A stretch of DNA of 64,000 nucleotides from an uncultured Chlorobiota bacterium (GCA_900696645.1 CAADGV010000021.1:137040-201039); one strand, 5' to 3'; shown: positions 34,464 to 43,864, numbered from the stretch's first letter. Made by a program: numbers and translations. The notes: generated by a model not told the origin, from the letters alone.

Positions 34464-34495
34464 AGGTGTGTTCAGGGATTGAGCACACCTTTTCT
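34464..34495 (+). terminator. Intrinsic terminator after the PorV-like gene
   Basis: AGGTGTGTTCA (34464-34474), loop GGGAT, TGAGCACACCT (34480-34490): eleven pairs with one G-T wobble, then TTTTCTGTTT on the plus strand. It separates the PorV-like gene from the convergent cyclase gene. The minus side has no T-run. Confidence 0.8.
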
Positions 34496-34514
34496 GTTTC
34501 AGGAGGAGAAAGGG

Positions 34515-36704
34515 CTACTTTGTTGTCAATTCGAATACCCCGCTCCAATCGGCAGGAGGCGGATTGCGCTTGAAGAAGCCTGCGCGTTCAGTGTACAACT
34601 GTGAAGGGTAGTCGTCTTTCCGAAGCATTGCCGCTTCGCTGAATTTTCGTTCCGCTTCGTCCCACTTTCTCAATCTGTACAGATGCAATCCTTCCGTGAA
34701 GAGTTGAACAAATCTCTCCAGCGCAGGATCAAGGTCCGCATCCCGTTGTTGAATCAACTCGAATGTTCGTACGGGTTCCGAGCGTCCCTTTACGGAGAGC
34801 AGGTCGAGTTCACGTCCGAGTATACTGTGTTTCACAGCCTCATACGTTGTCTCGCTGACGATGATCCCCGTTCGATACACTTTATTTGCTCCCTCAAGGC
34901 GTGAGGCAATGTTGACACTATCCCCAATAACAGTATAATCGAACTTCTCCGCGCCACCCATGTTGCCGACAACCATTTCACCCGTGTTAATCCCGATGCG
35001 CGTGTAGATCATCGGTCTGCCGTCCTGTTTCCAGCGATTCCGGATTTCCGCCAGTTTGTTCTGCATTTCCAAAGCTGCGGCACATGCGCGCAATGCGTGA
35101 TCTTCTTGCGATAGCGGCGCCCCCCAGAATGCGATCACCGCATCGCCAAAAAACTTGTCGAGTGTGCCGTTGTTGCGGAGAATAATGCTGCTCATTTCCC
35201 CGAAATACTCGTTCAACAATGCAACAAGCGCATCGGACTCCATTTTCTCGGAAATCGAGGTGAAGCCTTCAATATCACTGAACATGACAGTAAGCTGCTT
35301 GCGTTCTCCCCCCAACTTCAGCTTCTCCGGGTTGGCTATCAGCTCATCAACAACGGTCGGATTGACGTAGGTGCTGAACATTGTTTTGATCATGAGCCGC
35401 TGCTTGCGCTCGGTGACGAAGTGATACCCCGTGCTGGCGACATATCCGCCAAGCACTGCCACAATGGGGCTGATTGCCGCCATGACAAATTGAGAGTGGA
35501 TAAACAGCCAGAGCGTTGCTACTGCAATCACCGCAAGTTCGAACATCAGAAACAGGAAACCGAATAACTCGAAGACAAAGTGCCGCTTGCTTCGTCCGCT
35601 TCTCAGGGCGGATGTGACATAGAATGTGAAGAGCGAAAAGAACAGAACAAGAAGAATCTCCGATCGGGCTGACTGCTTGTACAGAAAGTTGTTCCGGAAG
35701 ATGCTCTCGATAACATTGGCGTGTATTTCCACACCATACATGAGATTGTCGCCGCGTTGCAACCCTTGTGCAATTGAGACAGGAAAGAGATCATGATCTT
35801 CGGGAAGTGTCGAACCGACAAGAACAATCTTGTCCGTAAACGTGCCGTCATAGAGGTACCCGTAGTCGGGGTCGCTGAACGTATTAATCGATTCGCCCGT
35901 TTCCGTTTCCTCGTTGGTGACGATGTCTTCGTCATCGATAACATCCGCAAACTTGACACGGCGAAATGTGCCGCTGGGTCCGAAGAAATTGATAAGCAGG
36001 GAGGAAGGATCGTATTGCGGAATCATTCTTCCGGCATACGTGAACCGTTTCTCTTCAACCGTTGCAACGTGCAGGGGAGGCAGCCCGAAGTATTTGTTGA
36101 GAACGGCAAAGCCGAATGTCGGTACGCGTACAGTGTCGTGCCGCCTGATGTGTGTTGCCTCCCAGAACGGGCTGTAGCGCCTGTACACGCCATCCGGGTC
36201 GTTACGGATATTGACGAGCCCGAGTGAACTATCCACCGTGAAGAAAATGTTGCCAAAGTGTTCATCGGCTTCAACCAATGTATAGTCCTGCTGCTTCGTT
36301 TCCAGCTTGCCGGCCAGAATAACAATGCCTGTTTCGCGAATTGCCGCCCGCAGATCGTCGTCGTTCTCCGGAGACTGTATCTCCGCTTCGCTCAGGATGA
36401 TATCGATTCCGACGGCTTTTGCACCGGCCGCCTTCAGATTGCGAACAAGGCGGGCATAGTACGAGCGGGGCCACGGCCAGCGGTCGGGCAGCGACCTGTA
36501 CGACTCATCGTTGACTTCCACAATCACGACATGACTGGATTCACGCAAGCCGGGATATGCACCGCGTGCCTGAAAGCGGTAGTCCAGGGTTGCCATCTCA
36601 AGCCGTTGCACAACTCCCAGTTGGAGTATATCGTCATGTGTGAGAATGATGGTGAGAACGGCGACAACAATGGCGACGAGTAGTTTTCTGACCTGCGGGT
36701 TCAT
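34515..36704 (-). CDS. CHASE2-domain membrane adenylate cyclase (class III)
   Basis: 729 residues. One N-terminal helix (LVAIVVAVLTIILT) leads to an extracytoplasmic CHASE2 domain (about 30-330; VVIVEVNDESYRSL and GAKAVGIDIILSE). Three membrane helices follow (about 345-430), then a cytoplasmic cyclase domain (about 465-650). Metal Asp residues are in MFSDIEGFTS and KFFGDAVIAFWG, with an adenine-selecting Lys. The transition-state Asn/Arg pair is in GDSVNIASRLEG. It should make cAMP in response to an external or periplasmic signal. It starts 6 bp after the barrel gene stop, in a locus with a FecR-domain protein, a pairing known for CHASE2 sensors. Confidence 0.93.
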   Translation of the reverse strand: MNPQVRKLLVAIVVAVLTIILTHDDILQLGVVQRLEMATLDYRFQARGAYPGLRESSHVVIVEVNDESYRSLPDRWPWPRSYYARLVRNLKAAGAKAVGIDIILSEAEIQSPENDDDLRAAIRETGIVILAGKLETKQQDYTLVEADEHFGNIFFTVDSSLGLVNIRNDPDGVYRRYSPFWEATHIRRHDTVRVPTFGFAVLNKYFGLPPLHVATVEEKRFTYAGRMIPQYDPSSLLINFFGPSGTFRRVKFADVIDDEDIVTNEETETGESINTFSDPDYGYLYDGTFTDKIVLVGSTLPEDHDLFPVSIAQGLQRGDNLMYGVEIHANVIESIFRNNFLYKQSARSEILLVLFFSLFTFYVTSALRSGRSKRHFVFELFGFLFLMFELAVIAVATLWLFIHSQFVMAAISPIVAVLGGYVASTGYHFVTERKQRLMIKTMFSTYVNPTVVDELIANPEKLKLGGERKQLTVMFSDIEGFTSISEKMESDALVALLNEYFGEMSSIILRNNGTLDKFFGDAVIAFWGAPLSQEDHALRACAAALEMQNKLAEIRNRWKQDGRPMIYTRIGINTGEMVVGNMGGAEKFDYTVIGDSVNIASRLEGANKVYRTGIIVSETTYEAVKHSILGRELDLLSVKGRSEPVRTFELIQQRDADLDPALERFVQLFTEGLHLYRLRKWDEAERKFSEAAMLRKDDYPSQLYTERAGFFKRNPPPADWSGVFELTTK

Positions 36705-36710
36705 TGCACG

Positions 36711-39149
36711 TCAGAAATCGAAGCGGTATTTGACGCTCCAGAAATCATCGTTCGGAAGGCCTATGTTGCCAAAGAGGCTGTACTGGAGGATGATGTTCAT
36801 TGCCCGTGCCACAGCCCATTGAGCAGACAGATCGAATGTGACCCGCTTGAAATCGCCAAATGTCGGACTGACGGTGCAGGAAATTGACGCAACGTCATCT
36901 GGAAGTGTGTACACACCGTTGGCGAACACGTTTGTATACCGCAGCCGCATGCGCGCCCCGAACGGTCCGGGATAATTATTGTAATTGTGCGTGAACCCCA
37001 TTGTGGTTTGAAGCGGTATCCGGTATCGCGTATTGAGATTCAAGGCCACGGAGGTGTTGCGCACGTCGAGGTTTTGCGGCGTGTAATCATTCCGTTTTGA
37101 CCCGGACAGACTGATGGATGCGGTATGTGATGCGTGGAAGTTGAACCGCTGAGCAAGAAGAACAAAAAGCCTGTTCGTCTGATCGTCCACTGCGCCGATC
37201 ACGAATCGTGGAGAAAGGTTGTTGATGTTTCGATAATGTGTGAAACCCACGGCTATGCTCGGTAAGATCGAACGCGGATCGTAGTTGACAGCAACATTGT
37301 ACGTTGTAAAGTGGGTTGTTACCGCTTTTGATTTGCTGGTATTGTCCGAAAGACGCTCGTACCCGAGAGTGATGAAGAGATTCTGAGCCGGAAGCTTGAT
37401 CCGATCGGTGATATTAAAGCCCGCTATGTCCGTTCGCAGGAACGTCTGTCCGAATGAATTGTAGTCGCTTCCCCGAAACTGGTAGTTGATTCTGAATGCG
37501 TTATCGAAGTAGTTCAGGGCAAGGCCCACGTCGTACGCAACAGTTGAGAGTTTTTTGAACGACAGAGGCCGGAGGTTATCGTTAACCGTAATGAAACTCT
37601 TCAGAATATCCCGCGCATTTTTGATGGCAGCCGCATCCTTCTTGTACACCGAGTCGATATACGCATCGGTGAAGCTGCCGCTTGAAATATCATTATTGTA
37701 TGCGCTGAATGCAAACTGTCCGGTTAACTCAATTCTGCTGTTATCGAAGCGCGACAACAAATCCGCTCCCAGCACAAGATTTTCCTTCGGTCTCGTTCCG
37801 TACCGGATTGAGTTTATGTCGTCTTTTGACTTCAGCCAGGTGAAGCCAATCTGGTATGTCTCGCCCGATCCGAAACTCGGCCGCACAGCAAAAAGGCTGC
37901 GCGAGTAGGTTCCGTAATTGTACTTTCCCCAGAGAAGCGAATCGATTTTTGCATAGGCCGCCAGGGAGTCGATCTGCTGTTCGTACGCAAGCTGTTCGAT
38001 GGGAATAACTTTCAGCAGAGTTCCCTCAACATCCCGGACTGTTCTTCCGGCTGCAACTTCCACGTTGAATTTACCGAGCCTGATTGCAGAATTCAGCCCG
38101 CGGACTCGTTTTCCATTCAAGATCAGACTTGGAAAGTACGGGTAACTGTCGCCGTATCCAACAAGAAGCCATTTCGATTCCAATCCGGCATAGTATCTGT
38201 TCTGCGGCTGTCGATTCAAGCGTTCATCCGATGTGACGAAGGCATTAGCATTGAAACGCCACGCCCCCTGGCTGCCGTTGAAGCGGAAGTTGCCCCGATT
38301 GTACCACGTTTCTTCGCGGTTCACTTTCTCGCGCCTGAGCTCAAGGTCAACCGATCCTGTTGACACAAATGCTGTACCTCCCCGTTCGGGTGGTTGTCCC
38401 TCTGCAAGCACATTGAATGACGTTGTGACCTGCCGGTGCAACAATCCCTGGCGGTTGTACAACAGCACCGAAGCCGTGTAACGTCCCGGCTTGAGAGTGA
38501 CTCCATGATTGGCCGGAACATACACGAGAATGTCATCGCTGATAACAATATGGCGCGTAACATTTGTATTGTTCAGAAAGAGTTGTGTCGCCCTCTTGAC
38601 AACCATCGTATCCGCCCTGTACAGCGAAACGGAAATCAGCACATCGTTCGTCTCATAGGATGCGTTTGGTTCAGGACTGAGGAACACCGCCTGCACATCA
38701 TCTTCCTTCTTCATAACAGGAAGCTGAAGGGTTTTCCCGGGTGCATTGGAAAGCGGGTCGGGGTTTTCGCTTACAGGGTATGATTCAAGCTGCCCCGAAC
38801 GATTCACGAGCACGATATAGTATTCAAGAAACGGCGGTGATACATGTCTGGGAGGAACTCGTGCTATTGCCGTGTTTCCCATCAGTTCCATCTCCACTCT
38901 TGTCCAGCCCGACTCGGTGAATGAGCGGTAGAGAAAGTACACACGTTCGATCGTTTCTCCATGCCGCAGCTCGGCACGGACTACCAACGGTGATTCGCTA
39001 ACAGCCTCAGATGGCGAGAACGAAGAGATGCTCGTTGAAACCTGGGCCTGTAGCGATGAAGCACAGACGAGAAGAGAACAGAGCAGGAACAGAGTATGCA
39101 GAACACGGCAACGGCACCTCGATAGGGTCGGCGAAAAGCCAATTGTCAT
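36711..39149 (-). CDS. Outer-membrane beta-barrel protein with N-terminal Ig-like domains
   Basis: About 812 residues from the ATG at 39149; a TTG three codons earlier is possible, and ribosome-site support is weak. After a signal peptide (FLLCSLLVCASSLQAQ) come two Ig-like segments (about 35-140 and 150-250), then roughly 500 residues of alternating strands with Asn/Arg/Tyr-rich loops. The protein ends YRFDF, with a terminal Phe as in barrels. I do not recognise a named family. It lies between the FecR-domain gene and the CHASE2 cyclase on the same strand, suggesting it is the surface component of a signalling or transport system. Confidence 0.7.
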   Translation of the reverse strand: MTIGFSPTLSRCRCRVLHTLFLLCSLLVCASSLQAQVSTSISSFSPSEAVSESPLVVRAELRHGETIERVYFLYRSFTESGWTRVEMELMGNTAIARVPPRHVSPPFLEYYIVLVNRSGQLESYPVSENPDPLSNAPGKTLQLPVMKKEDDVQAVFLSPEPNASYETNDVLISVSLYRADTMVVKRATQLFLNNTNVTRHIVISDDILVYVPANHGVTLKPGRYTASVLLYNRQGLLHRQVTTSFNVLAEGQPPERGGTAFVSTGSVDLELRREKVNREETWYNRGNFRFNGSQGAWRFNANAFVTSDERLNRQPQNRYYAGLESKWLLVGYGDSYPYFPSLILNGKRVRGLNSAIRLGKFNVEVAAGRTVRDVEGTLLKVIPIEQLAYEQQIDSLAAYAKIDSLLWGKYNYGTYSRSLFAVRPSFGSGETYQIGFTWLKSKDDINSIRYGTRPKENLVLGADLLSRFDNSRIELTGQFAFSAYNNDISSGSFTDAYIDSVYKKDAAAIKNARDILKSFITVNDNLRPLSFKKLSTVAYDVGLALNYFDNAFRINYQFRGSDYNSFGQTFLRTDIAGFNITDRIKLPAQNLFITLGYERLSDNTSKSKAVTTHFTTYNVAVNYDPRSILPSIAVGFTHYRNINNLSPRFVIGAVDDQTNRLFVLLAQRFNFHASHTASISLSGSKRNDYTPQNLDVRNTSVALNLNTRYRIPLQTTMGFTHNYNNYPGPFGARMRLRYTNVFANGVYTLPDDVASISCTVSPTFGDFKRVTFDLSAQWAVARAMNIILQYSLFGNIGLPNDDFWSVKYRFDF

Positions 39150-39172
39150 TGTATCCAAGCGGAGAATGATTC

Positions 39173-39209
39173 AAAAAAAAGCCCTGCAGAACATCACATC
39201 CACAGGGCT
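39173..39209 (-). terminator. Intrinsic terminator after the FecR-domain gene
   Basis: On the minus strand AGCCCTG, a 16-nt loop, CAGGGCT, followed immediately by eight T's. It lies between the FecR-domain gene and the barrel gene, so the locus is either two transcription units or one with partial read-through. Confidence 0.75.
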
Positions 39210-39228
39210 ACTTGCGTGTGAACGTCAC

Positions 39229-39924
39229 TTATCTGAATTTGATTTCGATATTCTTCTTGTTGCCCCCGCCATCTTTCAACTCGATATCAAGTCTGCCATC
39301 CTGCTCTCCTGTACGCGAGGAAAGCTCGGCGGCTACTTTTTCTTCGGGTGTTGAAGGGCGGACTTGCAAAGTGCCATCGGGATAGGAAAGTCCCGTAAAC
39401 CCACCGCCTACATCGACAGCTCGCGATGAAACCTTGCTTGAAAGTACAACCAGTCCGTCGAGGACGATCAACTTGTCCAACGAATCCGAGGCGCTGAATT
39501 GTCCGCTTGTTCCCCGCACCGACGCAACAGAAGTCGGCGACGAAAAGCGGAAGCCCTCACCCTGCTGCTGCTTCTTGATGCTGAAGCCGATAACGCCACG
39601 CTCGAACTCCGTCGATTTCAGGGTTGAAGTTCCATCCTTCAGATCGTTAAGCAGAACCTCGGTCTTTTCCCGCACGCGCAACATGCTGTTATCCTTGAAT
39701 TTGATTACCGCGATCGATTTCTCGCCGGTTTTCAAACGTTCGCCCGACGAAAGCATTTCACCCCGCTTGGCTGCCTGCCAGGCTTTGTCGGGTTGTTTGC
39801 GCGTAACGTCGAGAATAACTCTGCTGATAAGCGCGATTGTTGTATTCTGTGTCGGGGGAGGAACTGCGCCCGGAAGCACACAGAGCATCACCAAAATCAA
39901 GCCTGCTAAACCTGTTGTTTTCAT
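39229..39924 (-). CDS. FecR-domain secreted protein
   Basis: 231 residues from the ATG at 39924, supported by GGGGAG 7 nt upstream. A signal peptide (LAGLILVMLCVLPGAVPPP) is followed by a FecR domain (about 60-165): GEMLSSGERLKTGEKSIAVI, MLRVREKTEVLL, FSSPTSVASVRGTSGQF. The C-terminal 60 residues are charged and low-complexity (KDGGGNKKN). It lacks the cytoplasmic anti-sigma region of true FecR, so it is a periplasmic FecR-like protein. Such proteins recur next to CHASE2 cyclases. It follows the FN3-like gene by 16 bp and precedes the barrel gene. Confidence 0.88.
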   Translation of the reverse strand: MKTTGLAGLILVMLCVLPGAVPPPTQNTTIALISRVILDVTRKQPDKAWQAAKRGEMLSSGERLKTGEKSIAVIKFKDNSMLRVREKTEVLLNDLKDGTSTLKSTEFERGVIGFSIKKQQQGEGFRFSSPTSVASVRGTSGQFSASDSLDKLIVLDGLVVLSSKVSSRAVDVGGGFTGLSYPDGTLQVRPSTPEEKVAAELSSRTGEQDGRLDIELKDGGGNKKNIEIKFR

Positions 39925-39940
39925 TGTCAGACTCCCCTGA

Positions 39941-41011
39941 TTATTCAACGATTACCGAACTGACTGATTCCGGGCTTGACCGGATATCATTCAATGCGTT
40001 TAACAAGTCGGCCAAAGAAATAGGGGAGCCATTAAACCGGAATGTTCCGGACGGGCTGAGATCCTGGGCGCGAATTTGATCGAACACGGGTTTGTATGAA
40101 GGAGGCAGTGCATCTTCCAATTCCTGAAGAAGCCAATCCAGGGAACTTCTGCGCTGAGTCGAAACAGAGAATGACCGCAAAGCGCTTCGAAGTTCGAGAT
40201 CTGTTCCGCCCGCTGTGCCAACCAATCCCTTGACGTGCCACACGTATGTCCGGCCAGGCATCAGAGGGCGCGCCCCTGTTACAGGATAGCGGAATGATCG
40301 CGTTGAAACGGTTGCGGTTATCTGGGGAGTACCGGAAGCCACTTCTTCAAGGCTCCGCTGACCGGGAAGCATTTCATAGATACTAATTGTTGCGCGCGGC
40401 CCGTCGTATTGCCATTCAAACAACGGCAACTCTTCCACCACTGTCTCGCCCGCTGCAGGTGCAAGCAACACAGGGGATGACGGATTGGTTAGATTGAATT
40501 CGAAGATCCCCTGGCCCGTGGCATTGCCAGCGGTGACATCCACCGTAAACCTGTACGTGCCTGCCGGCATCGAGCCGCTCGGAAGGGCGATCTCCTGAAA
40601 TGCCGCCTTCGCCTGTGGGTTGAATATGTAACCATCAACATCGCGCTGCGGTATGCCTCTTCCTCTTCCAAGTTCGAGGTTGGTAACAGTTCTGGTACCA
40701 TCCAACATGAATGGCTTCGAGATGAACTTCGCGGCATTCACGTAGGTTTCACCGGCAGCCAAATAGACATCAAGGTTGATCGTGAGTATCACTTCAACCG
40801 ATTGAGGCGACGACATAGTGATTGTAAAAAGCCACTTCGGTGTGGTCGCATTGAGAAAATCAAGGTCGCTAATACTCAAAGTATTAACGGGTGCACGAAG
40901 GGTGGTAACGGTGATTTGGCTCTGTGAGGTGGCCGGCCACAGAAGAACTGTCAAGCAGAAAAGAACCCCAAGGACTCGCCCAGTCCTTTTCCCATCAAAC
41001 ACATTCTTCAT
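39941..41011 (-). CDS. Secreted protein with FN3/Ig-like domain, first gene of the FecR/CHASE2 locus
   Basis: 356 residues with a signal peptide (VLFCLTVLLWPATSQSQ). An N-terminal beta-rich region (about 35-180) may form a Bacteroidota-type Ig fold. An FN3-like domain follows (about 182-285: PVLLAPAAGETVVEELPLFE, then PGRTYVWHVKG), then a helical C-terminal region with SLDWLLQELEDALPP. No enzymatic motif is seen and I do not recognise a family. The start has AAGGGG 7 nt upstream. It probably acts at the envelope with the FecR-like and barrel proteins encoded downstream. Confidence 0.72.
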   Translation of the reverse strand: MKNVFDGKRTGRVLGVLFCLTVLLWPATSQSQITVTTLRAPVNTLSISDLDFLNATTPKWLFTITMSSPQSVEVILTINLDVYLAAGETYVNAAKFISKPFMLDGTRTVTNLELGRGRGIPQRDVDGYIFNPQAKAAFQEIALPSGSMPAGTYRFTVDVTAGNATGQGIFEFNLTNPSSPVLLAPAAGETVVEELPLFEWQYDGPRATISIYEMLPGQRSLEEVASGTPQITATVSTRSFRYPVTGARPLMPGRTYVWHVKGLVGTAGGTDLELRSALRSFSVSTQRRSSLDWLLQELEDALPPSYKPVFDQIRAQDLSPSGTFRFNGSPISLADLLNALNDIRSSPESVSSVIVE

Positions 41012-41114
41012 AATTGTTCCCCTTCAGATTATGAATAGACAAGATTCCCCTTGAAATGATAAGAAAAACCCCATTGGATAGCAAACCCGATAATCTTTGC
41101 GATTGTTCAACGCA

Positions 41115-41149
41115 CAAAAAAGGGAGGGCTCTTCAAAATGCCCTCCCTT
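41115..41149 (-). terminator. Intrinsic terminator after rseP
   Basis: On the minus strand AGGGAGGGC (from 41148), a ten-base loop, GCCCTCCCT, then TTTTTT. It ends the dxr-rseP transcript and insulates the secreted-protein gene at 41011. Confidence 0.85.
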
Positions 41150-41177
41150 AGCCCGATTCACCTCCGGCGATGGCGAC

Positions 41178-42494
41178 TTAGAAATTTCTGATGTCGTTGA
41201 ATACGACAAAGGCCATAAATGCGAGGAGGAGGAAGAATCCCGCTCGTTGCACCGCAAGCTTGATTTTCGTCGGGATTTCTCGCCCCATTATTCCCTCAAT
41301 TCCGAGAAACACAAGGTGCCCGCCATCAAGGGCAGGGATTGGCAGGATATTCAGGATGGCGAGACTGATGCTGAGAAACGCCATAAAGGTCAAGTAGGTA
41401 ATGATGCCAAGTTCGGCTGTCTGCGAAGCGAGTTGTGCAATCTTGATTGGCCCCGCGACGGACTCACGGAACGGGGTCTTGCCGCTGACTATACTTCCAA
41501 TTCCTTTGACTGTCAGCCCGACCACATTGCTGATGCTAACAATGCCCTCATTCAGGGCTTCGAACAGTGAATAGTTCGTGTGTTTGACCGGCCCGTTGTA
41601 ACGCAACCCGAACGAGATACCTATCAATCCTTTGTCACTTGGCACAACCGTGCCCGACATCAGCGAGTCACCTCGTCGCCATTCAACAGCCAGCGGTTTG
41701 CTTGCATGTGCACGCACGATTTCGTTTACCCTGCGATCGTAGCGGATTGGCTGATTGTCGAGCGAGATGAGAACATCACCCGGCTTGAGTCCCAACTCCG
41801 CGGCGGGCCTGCCCGGATCAACCGTATTGATAACGAGTTCCGTGTGGTTTGGCGTAATGCCGAATGATCCTTCGTTGAGGGATTGCAGAGTCTGTTCCGG
41901 GGCGTTGACGGTTACTTTATTCCCGTCCCGCAAGACAACGAAGTGAAGTTCCTTCCCGATATTCTGGAGATAGATGTGGTTCCTGACATCATCCCAATGC
42001 TCAATCGTCTTGTCGTTGATTGTCAGGATTTTGTCGCCGCTCCGTAAGCCGGCCGCTTCGGCAGGGCTGCCTTCAAGTACGTAGCCGATTTCCGTCGTGT
42101 CCGAAACACTCTTGCCTTGCGAGTAATGGATTCCCCAGAAAATTCCGACGGCGAGAAGAATGTTCATTATGACGCCTGCAGAAATGACGATCATTCTCTG
42201 CCAGATTGGTTTCGAACGGTATTCCCACGATTGAGGTTCTTGTTGCAAGTATTCGGTATCAAAGCTCTCGTCGATCATGCCGGCGATCTTGACATACCCG
42301 CCTATCGGAATCCAGGAGATGCAGTAATCCGTTTCGCCGATCTTCTTGCCGAAGGCGCGTGGGGGAAAGCCGAGCGAGAAGACATCAACCCGCATACCGA
42401 ACATTTTCGCCGCAAGAAAATGCCCCAGCTCGTGGATAAACACCAGAATACCTAACGTGACAACAAAATAGAATATCGTGTTGATGACTTCCAT
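41178..42494 (-). CDS. rseP: Site-2 intramembrane zinc metalloprotease RseP
   Basis: 438 residues. The first helix carries the zinc motif HELGH (residues about 21-25); the second ligand motif NILPIPALDGGH is near residue 385. Two PDZ domains lie between (about 115-290; VLEGSPAEAAGLRSGDKIL and VDPGRPAAELGLKPGDVLIS). It cleaves membrane-bound anti-sigma factors and remnant signal peptides within the bilayer. The anti-sigma factor at 27499-28335 is a conceivable substrate. AAGGA is 5 nt before the ATG. It follows dxr by 12 bp, a widespread arrangement. Confidence 0.95.
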   Translation of the reverse strand: MEVINTIFYFVVTLGILVFIHELGHFLAAKMFGMRVDVFSLGFPPRAFGKKIGETDYCISWIPIGGYVKIAGMIDESFDTEYLQQEPQSWEYRSKPIWQRMIVISAGVIMNILLAVGIFWGIHYSQGKSVSDTTEIGYVLEGSPAEAAGLRSGDKILTINDKTIEHWDDVRNHIYLQNIGKELHFVVLRDGNKVTVNAPEQTLQSLNEGSFGITPNHTELVINTVDPGRPAAELGLKPGDVLISLDNQPIRYDRRVNEIVRAHASKPLAVEWRRGDSLMSGTVVPSDKGLIGISFGLRYNGPVKHTNYSLFEALNEGIVSISNVVGLTVKGIGSIVSGKTPFRESVAGPIKIAQLASQTAELGIITYLTFMAFLSISLAILNILPIPALDGGHLVFLGIEGIMGREIPTKIKLAVQRAGFFLLLAFMAFVVFNDIRNF

Positions 42495-42506
42495 GCGATT
42501 CCTTCG

Positions 42507-43667
42507 TTACTGTACCGTTGTAGAGAATTCGTGAGCACGCTGACGCGTCTCAGCATCAATACGCACGATCTGTTCGTACGTTGCATTGTGAACCACTGTG
42601 TGTGAACGCAGCGCCTCTTCGATGACATCAGGAATGGACGAAAAAGGGATTTCTTCACTCAAGAACTTCTGTACGGCGACTTCATTGGCGGCGTTGAGAA
42701 CGGTGGTTGCCGTCCCTCCTTTCTCCAATGCCGTGAACGCGAGATCGAGGCATTTGAACTTCTCGTAATCCGGTTCATCAAAAGTCATTTCCTTCAAGGT
42801 CGAGAAATCGAGCCTCTTGTGTGGCGCTGCGGGGCGTTCGGGATACATCAGTGCGTATTGTATCGGGACTTTCATATCCGGCATGCCGAGCTGCGCCTTC
42901 GTCGATCCGTCCTTGAATTCCACCATTGAATGAATGATAGACTGCGGATGAATCACAACGTCAATGCATTCGTGCGGTAACCCGAACAGCCAGTGTGCTT
43001 CTATTATTTCAAGCCCTTTGTTCATCATTGTTGCCGAGTCGATCGTGATCTTGTTTCCCATGCTCCACGTCGGATGATTCAATGCATCAGCAACCGTGAT
43101 CGTATGAAAGAGTTCTTTCTCCATCCGCCGGAACGGCCCTCCCGATGCTGTAAGAATCAGCCGCTCGACACTTCCGATCTCTTCGCCTTGCAGACATTGG
43201 AGGATGGCGCTATGCTCGCTGTCCACCGGAAACATCCTGACTCCGTATTTCCTGACAGCGTTCATCATGATTTCGCCCGCAACAACAAGCGTTTCCTTGT
43301 TCGCAAGGGCGATATCCTTTCCGGCCTCAATGGCATGCAACGTCGGTTTCAGTCCGGCAAACCCGACCAGGGAACTCACAACAACATCAACATCCTCACG
43401 CTGAACAATCTCACAGAATGCATCTTCGCCGGAAAGGACTTCTGTTGTTCCGTTGACGAATTTTCTCAGAACCGATGCATTGCACTCGTCAAGCACAACA
43501 ACCGCACGCGGGTTGAATTGCCGGATCTGCTTCTGCAACAAGTCGATATTCTTGTGCCCCGTCAGATAGGTAACGCGGAAGCGGTCGGGAAACAGGGAAA
43601 TAACATCAAGTGTGCTGCGCCCGATGGAACCTGTGGAACCGAGGATGGCTATGTTTTTCTTTCTCAC
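42507..43667 (-). CDS. dxr: 1-deoxy-D-xylulose 5-phosphate reductoisomerase
   Basis: 386 residues. The NADPH-binding motif ILGSTGSIGRSTLDV is at the N-terminus. The catalytic and metal segment includes FPVDSEHSAILQCL (about 147-160), with MNKGLEIIEAHWLF (about 212-225) later. It catalyses the committed step of the MEP isoprenoid pathway, making methylerythritol phosphate. The start is GTG at 43667 with no clear ribosome site. It heads the dxr-rseP operon and has an unusual structured leader upstream. Confidence 0.96.
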   Translation of the reverse strand: MRKKNIAILGSTGSIGRSTLDVISLFPDRFRVTYLTGHKNIDLLQKQIRQFNPRAVVVLDECNASVLRKFVNGTTEVLSGEDAFCEIVQREDVDVVVSSLVGFAGLKPTLHAIEAGKDIALANKETLVVAGEIMMNAVRKYGVRMFPVDSEHSAILQCLQGEEIGSVERLILTASGGPFRRMEKELFHTITVADALNHPTWSMGNKITIDSATMMNKGLEIIEAHWLFGLPHECIDVVIHPQSIIHSMVEFKDGSTKAQLGMPDMKVPIQYALMYPERPAAPHKRLDFSTLKEMTFDEPDYEKFKCLDLAFTALEKGGTATTVLNAANEVAVQKFLSEEIPFSSIPDVIEEALRSHTVVHNATYEQIVRIDAETRQRAHEFSTTVQ

Positions 43668-43689
43668 TATCGAAAATCACTCTCTCACA

Positions 43690-43737
43690 AAGAAACAAAA
43701 TCACCAAGAGATTCGTTCTTGAATCAAAGCTTGGTGA
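43690..43737 (-). promoter_or_regulatory. Terminator-like hairpin in the dxr leader (candidate attenuator)
   Basis: On the minus strand TCACCAAG and CTTGGTGA (43701-43737) form an 8-bp stem enclosing a second GATTC/GAATC stem, followed by TTTTGTTTCTTT. It lies 33 bp upstream of the dxr GTG with no gene between it and the divergent TPR gene. Possible upstream pairing (TTCGCA/TGCGAA near 43790) could form an alternative structure. Regulation is inferred. Confidence 0.45.
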
Positions 43738-43864
43738 TGAAAAAACGTCGTTTCAAATCAGCAAAAAGGTACGTAAATCGCATTTCGTTCGCAAGGAATG
43801 CGCTGCGAAGCAACATAACAACCGGGCTTCCTTATGGGATAGAAACACGCTTATTCCCCGCATA

